Positions 1 through 6,033 of a DNA stretch of 12,215 nt are shown piece by piece (the first letter of the stretch is position 1; every line of letters begins with the position of its first letter). The notes beneath the pieces are model-generated. The model did not search any database and had not been told where the DNA came from. It saw only the letters and a list, made by a program, of their open reading frames with translations. The translations under genes and the position numbers were made by a program. The DNA comes from CAZSHX01 sp964606895 (GTDB lineage: Bacteria; Bacteroidota; Ignavibacteria; Kapaibacteriales; UBA2268), in assembly GCA_964606895.1 (NCBI GenBank), contig CAZSHX010000102.1, positions 1-12,215 on the forward strand. The letters run 5' to 3'.

Positions 1-345
1 TTCCCTCCTGCTGACTTCAACTAGCTGTATTAATATTCAATCAATCTAAGAGGTCAGGAGGCATTTCTGACTAAAGAAAAGCAATATTTTACCTCATTCA
101 CATAGCAATAAATAATCTATATATTCGTTTATATCTTGTGTTCGTACTTTGAAAGTTAGTCAACCTCACCCCGACCCTCTCCATTCTTGGAGAAGGCGGT
201 AAGAATTTGCATCTTTGCATCTTTTTGAGTCCAATGATGCAATGGCTTAAATCTCGTTATTTGAAATAATGTCAATGGGTTAGGCGAAAATTTCATCGCA
301 TTTTTTACATTAATTATTTTAAGGATGAAATGCAATTTGGGAAAA
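1..345 (+). repeat. Left arm of a long imperfect inverted repeat
   Basis: This gene-free stretch is an imperfect reverse complement of about 8908-9244: base 1 pairs with base 9244, and similarity runs through shared blocks in the same order. The blocks are a CCTCCTG start, a hairpin around GGTCAGGAG (52-72), a CATAGCAATAAATAAT block (102-117), AGTTAGTCAACCTCA (154-168), a small TCTCC/GGAGA hairpin (178-193), and a MITE-like unit from about 204. Identity looks like roughly 80% by eye, with small gaps. The arm starts exactly at the window edge, so it may extend further left. It is modular, which suggests several small non-autonomous elements inserted together. No open reading frame here looks real. 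Confidence 0.8.
204..337 (+). repeat. MITE-like element, degenerate copy 1
   Basis: This is a degenerate copy of the unit at 426-555. It shares the ATTTGCATCTTTGCATCTTT-like left end, a CGTTATTTGAAATAAT core (255-270), the block TCAATGGGTTAGGCGAAAA (272-290), and a TGCAATTTGG right end (331-340). The terminal inverted repeat is imperfect here. The two copies are in direct orientation, about 220 bases apart. No coding capacity is seen. Confidence 0.7.
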
Positions 346-361
346 TTTAGGAAACCAAAAT

Positions 362-397
362 CTTAGTCCTCTTAATCCCTTTAATCCCAGAAATCCC
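362..397 (+). repeat. Four tandem 9-base units (nnTAATCCC type)
   Basis: Bases 362-397 read as four consecutive 9-mers: CTTAGTCCT, CTTAATCCC, TTTAATCCC, AGAAATCCC, followed by AGTTCAAGAC. The period of nine is clear by eye. The block sits between the two left-hand MITE-like copies (204-337 and 426-555). It is too short for a CRISPR array and codes for nothing recognisable. ATCC-rich 9-mer runs are, from general knowledge, common in intergenic DNA of this bacterial group; their function is unknown to me. Confidence 0.6.
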
Positions 398-425
398 AGT
401 TCAAGACTTTTGCCGAATATTCACC

Positions 426-555
426 AAATTGCATCTTTGCATCTTTTTGCATTCAAAGATGCAACGGGTTACTTTTCGTTATTTGAAATAACATCAATAG
501 GTTAGGCGAAAATTGCGTTGCATCTTTGCTGAAAAATAAATAAAAGATGCAATTT
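426..555 (+). repeat. MITE-like element, copy 2 (intact ends)
   Basis: This 130-bp unit begins AAATTGCATCTTT (426-438) and ends with the exact reverse complement, AAAGATGCAATTT (543-555). The match extends outward by CC/GG to 15 bp (424-438 and 543-557). Inside is a second palindrome, TTGCATCTTT...AAAGATGCAA, close to the left end, and a GTTATTT/AAATAAC core (478-492). It has no reading frame of note. Terminal inverted repeats, small size and at least three copies in 12 kb make a non-autonomous, MITE-like element the best description. The mobilising enzyme is not in the window, unless it is the transposase at 9538-9999, whose own palindromes look different. Confidence 0.75.
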
Positions 556-576
556 GGGAAGAATGATTTAAAAATC

Positions 577-612
577 AAAAAAAAAGACAAGCCAAGCGGC
601 TTGTCTTTTTTT
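577..612 (-). terminator. Rho-independent terminator after the 632-1189 gene
   Basis: A perfect 8-bp GC-rich stem, GACAAGCC (586-593) and GGCTTGTC (598-605), encloses a 4-base loop and is flanked by A and T runs (577-585 and 606-612). Read on the minus strand it lies about 20 bases after the stop codon of the barrel protein and ends in a long T tract. It closes the whole left-going block of genes. Because the tracts are symmetrical it could also work on the other strand. Confidence 0.88.
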
Positions 613-631
613 GAAAAATATTTAATGATTT

Positions 632-1189
632 CTATTTATCCAAAAACCATTCAATTCCCATGAAGATAGAACCGATACCGACTTTAAGTCTTGTCGGGTC
701 AAGTCCGAGATTCAGGAACTGAACTCCGCCGTAAACACCAACACTGGTATAGGGAAACCACTCGCCTCCAACTGAAATTTTAATTGCGGTTTCTGTGAAT
801 GACCTTGAGTTCTGATTGTTCGGGTCATTCGGGTTAGCAACACTTTCGGTTCCTGTATTCAAAACGAGCTTTACTTCACCGAAAGGTTTCAAACTTTTGG
901 CAATTTTTGGCAAATAATAACGCATGTAGGGCGCGAATAGCAAATTTGTTGTTGAAGTGATGATGCTTGTTCCGCCATCATAAACAAATCCAACGTGGGC
1001 ACCGATGTGGATGTCGGCTGTGAGGGCATAAATACCATGAGCACCAATCCAATTTTCGTTACCCAATTCAATACCGACTCCGAGTTGTTCTTCGGGAACT
1101 TTTTCCTTCTCCTGTGCATAAAGAGAAATTGAGGAAAATAATCCGAACATGACTAATGCAACCAATGTGGCAAAGTTTTTAACTTTCAT
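632..1189 (-). CDS. Small outer-membrane beta-barrel protein
   Basis: The product is 185 residues. It has a clear signal peptide (Met-Lys-Val-Lys start, then a hydrophobic stretch ending SISLYAQ at about residues 19-26), a short charged linker, and then alternating short hydrophobic strands with aromatic residues (VGIELG, MRYYLP, ISVGGEWFP, VGVYGGVQF, FMGIEWF). This pattern is typical of an 8-stranded outer-membrane barrel. An in-frame ATG lies six codons upstream, but I place the start at 1189 because AGGAG sits five bases before it and the signal peptide then begins correctly. The gene has its own promoter-like sequence (1238-1266) and a hairpin terminator, so it is probably a monocistronic unit. 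No enzyme motif is present and the specific role is unknown; a porin, an adhesin-like barrel or a structural OMP are all possible. Confidence 0.75.
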   Translation of the reverse strand: MKVKNFATLVALVMFGLFSSISLYAQEKEKVPEEQLGVGIELGNENWIGAHGIYALTADIHIGAHVGFVYDGGTSIITSTTNLLFAPYMRYYLPKIAKSLKPFGEVKLVLNTGTESVANPNDPNNQNSRSFTETAIKISVGGEWFPYTSVGVYGGVQFLNLGLDPTRLKVGIGSIFMGIEWFLDK

Positions 1190-1237
1190 TTTAACTCCTG
1201 TTATCAAATAAAATATGAATTATCATTTCAAGAAAGC

Positions 1238-1266
1238 AATATATAATAAATTATTGATTTTTTCAA
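1238..1266 (-). promoter_or_regulatory. Sigma70-like promoter for the 632-1189 gene
   Basis: On the minus strand TTGAAA (1266 to 1261) is followed after exactly 17 bases by TATATT (1243 to 1238). Transcription would start near 1231 and leave a leader of about 40 bases containing the AGGAG ribosome site. This fits the 97-base gap between the two genes. The match is good, but the region is AT-rich, and members of the Bacteroidota often use a different consensus. Confidence 0.45.
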
Positions 1267-1286
1267 GTATTTTCGGGAATTATTTT

Positions 1287-2873
1287 TCATTGGACGAAAC
1301 TAATGACAATAACGACCTTTCTTTTCATCAGTTCTTTGATATTTCCTTCATAAACACCTTTACCCTCAGCAGTCCACATAATTCGCTTTTTGAGGGTATT
1401 GAATAGAGGAAGTGAGGAGATTCTCTTCTTCAAATTCATTCCTGCTTGATAGGCTCTGAGTTTGGAAAGAAGAATGTTGTCAATCGGTGTTTCCTGATTC
1501 AGCAAAAAAGTAAAATCCTTGTCGGATATTGATTCTTCAACATATCTTGCTTCTTTGGCCATACCGCGTTGGTCAGCAAAACCAACAATACGGATTTCGA
1601 TACTGCCCTTATCCTTTTTGGCAAGATAATCAAGCCAATTGCTGATAAAACCAACGGCAGAATCAAGAAGATTCTCGATTTTGGTAGTATAAATGCTGTA
1701 GTCTATCTTTTGTTTGTTCTCGTCATATTCATTGTCGGGGTCAGCTATGTATCGGGAAGAAGGGCTATTTCTCAGCTTTTTTGAAGAAATTTTAGCTGAA
1801 AGTTCGGCAAGATTCCTTTTGGTATTGGGGAAATAATAACCCGTTACAAAAAAAGGAATTGAATCGGAAAATTCAAAATATTTTGATGGTGCCGATTCAG
1901 TTTTTTCTTCGATAAAACCGTATAAATCATATCCTTCCTGATTCAGAGGGTCAGGACGGTCGTAAGGTTTCAATCTGTCGGAAGCAACGATAATGAGAGT
2001 ATCCTTCCAAACAGTGGGACCAATTTCGTTGAACTCAGTGTTGTAAGGCGGCGGCAAAAGCTGAGGATTTTTAAAAGGCAATGACTTGTTCCCTGTCGGT
2101 TCGGCTTTGATGATATTGTAATTCGGTTTTTCAACGATAATAAATATATCGCTTTTATTGGCTTTTGAAGATTTAGCCTGACCTGAAAAAACAATGTTCA
2201 CACTATCGCGGATAAAGCCCTTGGATGAGTAAAAAAGGATTCCGTCGGGAGCTATGAAAGGCGAAATATCGTTTTCTTTGGTGTTAATATCTTTGCCAAG
2301 ATTTGTCGGCTTCGACCACGAATTATCGTTCTGACGATAAGTGATGAATAAATCCATATCGGGCGATGACTCTGTCTGTCCTGCTTTTTTCGGTCTGTCC
2401 GAAGAAAATACTATAAAGGAGCCGTCGGGCGAAAGTGCAGGATGCATGTCGTTATAGGTAGTGCTGATACCGCCTTCAATTCGTTTGGGTTGAGCAAGCC
2501 GGTGCTGATTCAGTTTGTCAATCGAGAAATTGTAGAAGCTTGGAGTAGAAGGATCGAAGGTCACCGGAGGAAAAGTTGAGGCTTTGTCATCAATTCCGGG
2601 ATTTGAGTTTTCGTAATCCTTTGTCTTGTAAATTTCAATCGGCATAACCCCTTTGAAATCAGCCGAAAGGTCGGAGCAGGCAATCTTAAAAATCCTGAAT
2701 TCGGCAGGATTTTTATTAACTGTTCTTCGGAAATACAAGGTGTCGCGGTAAACCACGGGAAGAAATTCGTCTTTGTCAGTATTGATTTTCGGTCCAAGAT
2801 TCTTGAAATCCATTGACCAAAGCTGACAAGCCGCTAAAATTGAAATCGTTAAAAAAAGTAATTTTTTTTTCAT
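1287..2873 (-). CDS. PD40-repeat lipoprotein with OmpA-like C-terminal domain
   Basis: The product is 528 residues. It starts with a lipoprotein signal (lipobox LAAC, Cys16 followed by Gln, compatible with outer-membrane sorting). Residues about 25-320 carry WD40-like/PD40 beta-propeller motifs: HPALSPDGSFIVFSSDRP (144-161), SPFIAPDGILFYSSKG (204-219) and a diverged GPTVWKDTLIIVASDR (285-300). The C-terminal part (about 340-528) resembles an OmpA peptidoglycan-binding domain: FFVTGYYFPNT (341-351), GFADQRG (431-437), LSKLRA (469-474) and a basic KRKVVIVIS end (517-525). Unlike the usual OmpA fold, about 30 residues separate GFADQRG from LSKLRA, so this domain is diverged or carries an insertion. 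Known relatives link the outer membrane to peptidoglycan, and some accompany secretion or gliding systems, but no such genes are visible here. An AAAGGA ribosome site precedes the start by seven bases. Confidence 0.85.
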   Translation of the reverse strand: MKKKLLFLTISILAACQLWSMDFKNLGPKINTDKDEFLPVVYRDTLYFRRTVNKNPAEFRIFKIACSDLSADFKGVMPIEIYKTKDYENSNPGIDDKASTFPPVTFDPSTPSFYNFSIDKLNQHRLAQPKRIEGGISTTYNDMHPALSPDGSFIVFSSDRPKKAGQTESSPDMDLFITYRQNDNSWSKPTNLGKDINTKENDISPFIAPDGILFYSSKGFIRDSVNIVFSGQAKSSKANKSDIFIIVEKPNYNIIKAEPTGNKSLPFKNPQLLPPPYNTEFNEIGPTVWKDTLIIVASDRLKPYDRPDPLNQEGYDLYGFIEEKTESAPSKYFEFSDSIPFFVTGYYFPNTKRNLAELSAKISSKKLRNSPSSRYIADPDNEYDENKQKIDYSIYTTKIENLLDSAVGFISNWLDYLAKKDKGSIEIRIVGFADQRGMAKEARYVEESISDKDFTFLLNQETPIDNILLSKLRAYQAGMNLKKRISSLPLFNTLKKRIMWTAEGKGVYEGNIKELMKRKVVIVISFVQ

Positions 2874-2901
2874 CTGAATCCTTTCATTAATTATCCGGAT
2901 T

Positions 2902-2909
2902 CAAAGATA
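2902..2909 (-). promoter_or_regulatory. Possible Bacteroidota-type -7 box before the PD40/OmpA gene
   Basis: The minus strand reads TATCTTTG at 2909 to 2902, an exact match to the TAnnTTTG -7 consensus known from Bacteroidota. It lies about 29 bases upstream of the gene's start codon. A matching TTTG upstream element at the right distance is not evident (the DNA there is a T-rich run), so this is tentative. The gene may instead be read through from the preceding operon. Confidence 0.3.
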
Positions 2910-2950
2910 TAAAAAAAATGTCAGTAAAAAAAGAATTGAATTAAAAATAT

Positions 2951-3547
2951 TCACCACCTGTAAAAATCATAATTTAATTTAAGACTGAATCCGCCAACAT
3001 AGACTTGAAGCAAAGAAAATGAATAGGCATCTGCCTCAATTCCGATACCGAAATTTTTTGATAGGTTGAAGTTGTAACCAAGACCGAAATAATATGTATA
3101 AAACCAGTCGCTGACTTTGGTTTGACTGTCGAAAACGCTGATTGTAGAAGTAATTGAAGTGGCACCTAAACCGCCGTAGAGACCGATGCCGTACAGATTC
3201 ATGTTGAAAAGCAATATGACGGGAATACCTTTCATGGAACTTCTGAAATTTGTTGAACCGAATTCAGATTTTGATTCATTTTTCTGTACGTCCATAATGT
3301 TGATTCTTGCGGTTTGAACCCCAATGTTAAGCCGATGGTTCGGTTTCCATAATAATCGAACAGATGGCGAGAAATTCTGGGGCTGGATTTCGGTTAAAAG
3401 CGTTTTTGCTTCTGTGTTATAGCCCAATCCAAGCTCCAAAGAAAAGCAAAATGTTGAATCAATAATTTTGGGTTCTTTTGAATAAAGAACGGAAGTACCC
3501 AAAAGGAAGCAAATCAGAAGCATAAATATGGTTCGATTATTTAACAT
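2951..3547 (-). CDS. Outer-membrane beta-barrel protein, third gene of the GDPD operon
   Basis: The product is 198 residues with a signal peptide (MLNNRTIFMLLICFLLG, then SVLYS). The mature part has repeated glycine/aromatic strands such as FSLELGLGYN, GIGLYGGLGA, YYFGLGYNF, FGIGIEADAY and LKLNYDFY, with a C-terminal YDFYRW. This suggests a barrel of eight or so strands. I start it at the ATG at 3547, which lies inside the end of the preceding gene (the two overlap by 11 bases), so translation is probably coupled. A TTG five codons earlier would give a poorer signal peptide. No ligand or enzyme motif is seen. Its position after a phosphodiesterase lipoprotein and another barrel protein suggests a shared envelope job, but this is inference from context only. 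Confidence 0.7.
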   Translation of the reverse strand: MLNNRTIFMLLICFLLGTSVLYSKEPKIIDSTFCFSLELGLGYNTEAKTLLTEIQPQNFSPSVRLLWKPNHRLNIGVQTARINIMDVQKNESKSEFGSTNFRSSMKGIPVILLFNMNLYGIGLYGGLGATSITSTISVFDSQTKVSDWFYTYYFGLGYNFNLSKNFGIGIEADAYSFSLLQVYVGGFSLKLNYDFYRW

Positions 3548-4766
3548 AATATTCAAAAGCAACTTGCGTTGGATAATTAGTTAAAATGCCGTCAAATTGA
3601 CCTTCGGTAACGAAAGTATGAATAAAATCAGGAACATCGAGTGTCCAGACGAAAGCTTTTTTTCCTTCGGCATGAAAACTCTGAACGCGGGAAGTCTGCA
3701 AACCCAATGACCAGCGTGGAGCCCATACTACTGCTGATGACTTCTGCAACAGAGAGCTGTCAAGTTCACATAAGGCAGGGTAATTCCGGTAATCAGCAAG
3801 CTTTAGATAAGCATTCAGAATGCCTTCGTCCGGAATGCCGATTAAAATATCAAGCTTTCTGTTTCTGCCTTTAGCATCATCCATATATTTCTTTTGAATT
3901 GGAGCAATAATCGGCATAAGTGCTGGGTCCTTCACGTCGAGCCATACAAGTTTCAGCGAAGTATTACGGACGACAGTTCTGAGAGCGTCTTCCAAAGTAG
4001 GAATTGTTTCGCCGTTTTTGAGAGTAACAAAAGTTTTCAGCTGAGGATAGGTGTAATCTGAAATTTTACCGATAAAGTAATCTTCATTAATTAATCGCTT
4101 ATTCAAATATTCATCGTGGAAAAGCACCGGCACACCGTCTTTGGTGAGTTTTAAATCAATTTCAATTCCGTTTGCTCCAAGCCTTTGACAATAATTAATC
4201 ATCTCGAGGGAATTTTCTGAAACAGGGAGCCTGTCCACATTCCTGCCACCTCCGCGGTGGCTGATTATAAAGAAATCTGTACTTTTGTTGATAGGCTTTT
4301 CGTATTCCAGCGAGATTTTTCGAGATTGTCCGTCAATATTATAAGTACCAGTTAAAAGGATCTTTGTGGGAACTTTTCTATTTAGAATATCAAGTGCACC
4401 ATTTTCAGGCGTTAGGGATAAGGACATACTTCCTGTTGCACTGTTTTGAGCAAATCGCCAATAGCCTTCAAAATAGATGGTACCTTGTTTTTCGCCGGAA
4501 CTGAGAATGAAATATGAAATGCTTTTCCCACAAAATACAGAAAAATACTGACCGCTTTTTTTTATAACAGTTTTTCCTCCAAATTCATCAGCACCGGGTT
4601 TGACTTTGTAAACCCCTTCGAGCAAAGTATCGGCGAAAGCGGGCAATTCCTTGGTTCCTTTTAGCATTTTTTTCTCATCAACAGGAATGAGCGGGGGGCT
4701 CATGTCGGGAGTGCAGGACGAGATTATAAAACCCATTAGAAAAAATATGTTAATCCATTTTCTCAT
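3537..4766 (-). CDS. Glycerophosphodiester phosphodiesterase family lipoprotein
   Basis: The product is 409 residues. An N-terminal lipoprotein signal ends in the lipobox ISSC (Cys18). Residues about 45-160 form a small beta-rich domain of unknown type, and about 165-409 are a GDPD TIM barrel. The catalytic and metal-binding signature is complete: HRGGG (His170, Arg171), SENS (Glu184), GIEIDL (Glu202, Asp204) and LFHDEY (His217, Asp218). Family members hydrolyse glycerophosphodiesters to glycerol-3-phosphate and an alcohol; attached to the membrane, this one would act at the periplasmic side or the surface. Its start codon overlaps the stop of the preceding gene (ATGA), and its own end overlaps the next gene, so three genes are translated as a unit. 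The N-terminal domain is an addition to the usual catalytic core. The substrate (lipid head groups, teichoic-like or other polymers) cannot be read from sequence. Confidence 0.94.
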   Translation of the reverse strand: MRKWINIFFLMGFIISSCTPDMSPPLIPVDEKKMLKGTKELPAFADTLLEGVYKVKPGADEFGGKTVIKKSGQYFSVFCGKSISYFILSSGEKQGTIYFEGYWRFAQNSATGSMSLSLTPENGALDILNRKVPTKILLTGTYNIDGQSRKISLEYEKPINKSTDFFIISHRGGGRNVDRLPVSENSLEMINYCQRLGANGIEIDLKLTKDGVPVLFHDEYLNKRLINEDYFIGKISDYTYPQLKTFVTLKNGETIPTLEDALRTVVRNTSLKLVWLDVKDPALMPIIAPIQKKYMDDAKGRNRKLDILIGIPDEGILNAYLKLADYRNYPALCELDSSLLQKSSAVVWAPRWSLGLQTSRVQSFHAEGKKAFVWTLDVPDFIHTFVTEGQFDGILTNYPTQVAFEYYVK

Positions 4767-5464
4767 AACAGAAATCCAAAAGAAAATTCAGGATAAAGCA
4801 AGTATTCGTCAATTGTAGAAAAGCTTAGCCAAGACTGGTAGTAGAATTTGGAGTAATTTAATTTCAATCCGAGATTCACCCAATGGTTGTTCCAGAGTGG
4901 CTGTTCAAGCGATAGTTTCAATCCGAACCCGGAAAACGGTGTGAACCACTCACCCAATTTGATTCCTTCCGAAGTATAATATCCATAGTTGCTTTCAGCT
5001 TCTGCTGTTCCGGAAAGAATGAAATCCCCGAAGTCTGCTCCAAATGATATGATTGGACTGATTATCATTCCTGAAGCTTTAACATTTGTGAAACTTAACT
5101 GCGGATGACCGAACCATGCAGAGTATTTAAGTCCAATGGCTAAAGATAAATCTTTATTCAGGAAGGAATGCTGAAAAGCAAGACTGCCCAAATTTGTTAA
5201 ATAATTTGAGTTAAATTCAAGTGTGGCAGAAATTTTCCATGGTAAACCAATTCTAAAGCCACCGTTAAGTATGGGGGCACTGTTGATTTCTTCCTCAACA
5301 ACTTCGGTTGGAAGCTTTGAAAGACTGATACCCGTTATAAATTTGTATTCCCACAACTTAAACTCTTTTGGAGAATAGTAAGAATTCGCATCGGGAATAC
5401 TATCTTGAGCAAAGATATTGCCGACAACGAAAAATATTAATATGGCAGTTTTTAACTTGATAAT
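4763..5464 (-). CDS. Outer-membrane barrel protein lacking a canonical start codon
   Basis: The open frame runs from a TAA at 5465-5467 to the stop at 4763. It encodes a typical signal peptide (KLKTAILIFFVVGNIFAQ, then DSIPDANSYYSP) followed by about 205 residues of barrel-like strands rich in Gly, Ser and aromatics (ISATLEFNSNYL, LAIGLKYSAWFG, FGLKLSLEQPL, LGLKLNYSKFYY, YPEFSFGFLL). No ATG or GTG lies in frame upstream of the barrel; the first TTG (5354-5356) is beyond the signal peptide and would delete it. Either a rare ATT start is used (5464, used here only to give an end), or the ATG at 5473-5475 is the true start and one base is missing between it and about 5456. That ATG reads MTLKLSS and then stop; one extra base would give MTLKLSKLKTAIL, a good signal peptide. 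The gene overlaps the GDPD gene by four bases and leads that operon. Confidence 0.72.
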   Translation of the reverse strand: MIKLKTAILIFFVVGNIFAQDSIPDANSYYSPKEFKLWEYKFITGISLSKLPTEVVEEEINSAPILNGGFRIGLPWKISATLEFNSNYLTNLGSLAFQHSFLNKDLSLAIGLKYSAWFGHPQLSFTNVKASGMIISPIISFGADFGDFILSGTAEAESNYGYYTSEGIKLGEWFTPFSGFGLKLSLEQPLWNNHWVNLGLKLNYSKFYYQSWLSFSTIDEYLLYPEFSFGFLL

Positions 5465-5496
5465 TTAAGTGTCATAATTGTTATTACAAATGTTAT

Positions 5497-5528
5497 CAAA
5501 GATACTGAATATATCATTAAATCACAAA
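5497..5528 (-). promoter_or_regulatory. Bacteroidota-type promoter for the OMP-GDPD-OMP operon
   Basis: On the minus strand TTTG (5528 to 5525) is followed after 20 bases by TATCTTTG (5504 to 5497), matching the TTTG / TAnnTTTG promoter described for Bacteroidota. Initiation near 5490 would leave only about 15 bases before the ATG at 5475, or about 26 before the ATT at 5464. No Shine-Dalgarno sequence is visible, which is common in this group. It sits just after the terminator of the metal operon, as expected for a new transcript. Confidence 0.6.
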
Positions 5529-5549
5529 TTCAATGCCCGATTTTATACC

Positions 5550-5580
5550 AAAAAGGTCATACAAAACTGCATGACCTTTA
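5550..5580 (-). terminator. Hairpin terminator after the metal operon
   Basis: AAAGGTCAT (5552-5560) and ATGACCTTT (5571-5579) form a perfect 9-bp stem with a 10-base loop. Read on the minus strand the stem ends in a TTTTT run. It begins about 20 bases past the stop codon of the HMA protein gene and separates that operon from the promoter at 5497-5528. Confidence 0.7.
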
Positions 5581-5600
5581 AGTTTATTCAATTATCAAAT

Positions 5601-5984
5601 TTACTTATTGTCGGGCTTTTTACAGCATTTTGGAAGTTTCTTGTAAGCTTTGGGGTCAGCAGGCTTGTTGTCTGCATCATATCCAATATTGTTCAAAGCT
5701 TCGCGAATTTCGTCCGGAGTAATCTTGCCGATAGTGTATGTAATGGTCAGGTCTTTAGTATCCAGGTTAAGAACGGCATTTTCGATGCCTTTTACTTTTT
5801 TCATATTCTTCTGAATTCTGTCCTGACACATTTCGCACTGAGCTGATGTTTTTATTATAAGTTGTTTGTTTGTTCCTTCTGCTTTTGCTGAGTTAGGCAA
5901 CACAAATATACCGATTACCAAACCAAGCAACAGAGCGGAGACAGCAACCAAAAGAATTGTTTTTGCCGAGATGTTCTTTTTCAT
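5601..5984 (-). CDS. Membrane-anchored heavy-metal-associated (HMA) domain protein
   Basis: The product is 127 residues. An N-terminal hydrophobic segment (about 9-30) ending NSAKA could be a cleavable signal or an anchor; either way the rest is outside the cytoplasm. Residues about 41-104 form an HMA/ferredoxin-like fold with the metal-binding loop CEMC (Cys50, Cys53), then VKGIENAVLNLDTKDLTITY, the usual beta-strand pattern, and a closing NNIGYDAD. The tail LPKCCKKPDNK adds a second cysteine pair (Cys120, Cys121). HMA domains of this type carry Cu(I) or, in MerP, Hg(II). The gene follows the TonB receptor by 49 bases, with a good AAAGGA ribosome site, and ends at a terminator. I infer a periplasmic metal carrier or chaperone working with the receptor; which metal is not proven. 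Confidence 0.92.
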   Translation of the reverse strand: MKKNISAKTILLVAVSALLLGLVIGIFVLPNSAKAEGTNKQLIIKTSAQCEMCQDRIQKNMKKVKGIENAVLNLDTKDLTITYTIGKITPDEIREALNNIGYDADNKPADPKAYKKLPKCCKKPDNK

Positions 5985-6033
5985 TTTACTTTATCCTTTA
6001 AAGTTAATTTATAATGTTAATTTTATTTTTTTA

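Noticed and set aside
1215..1406. Short plus-strand frame near 1215-1406
   Set aside because: It is antisense to the promoter region and the end of the PD40/OmpA gene, with no ribosome site or recognisable protein character.
3548..3562. TTG at 3562 as start of the third operon gene
   Set aside because: The ATG at 3547 gives a cleaner signal peptide and the usual tight overlap with the preceding gene.
5454..5475. A 7-codon leader peptide (MTLKLSS) before the outer-membrane barrel gene
   Set aside because: No attenuator structure or regulatory amino acid run is seen; the ATG fits better as the true start of the gene with a missing base.
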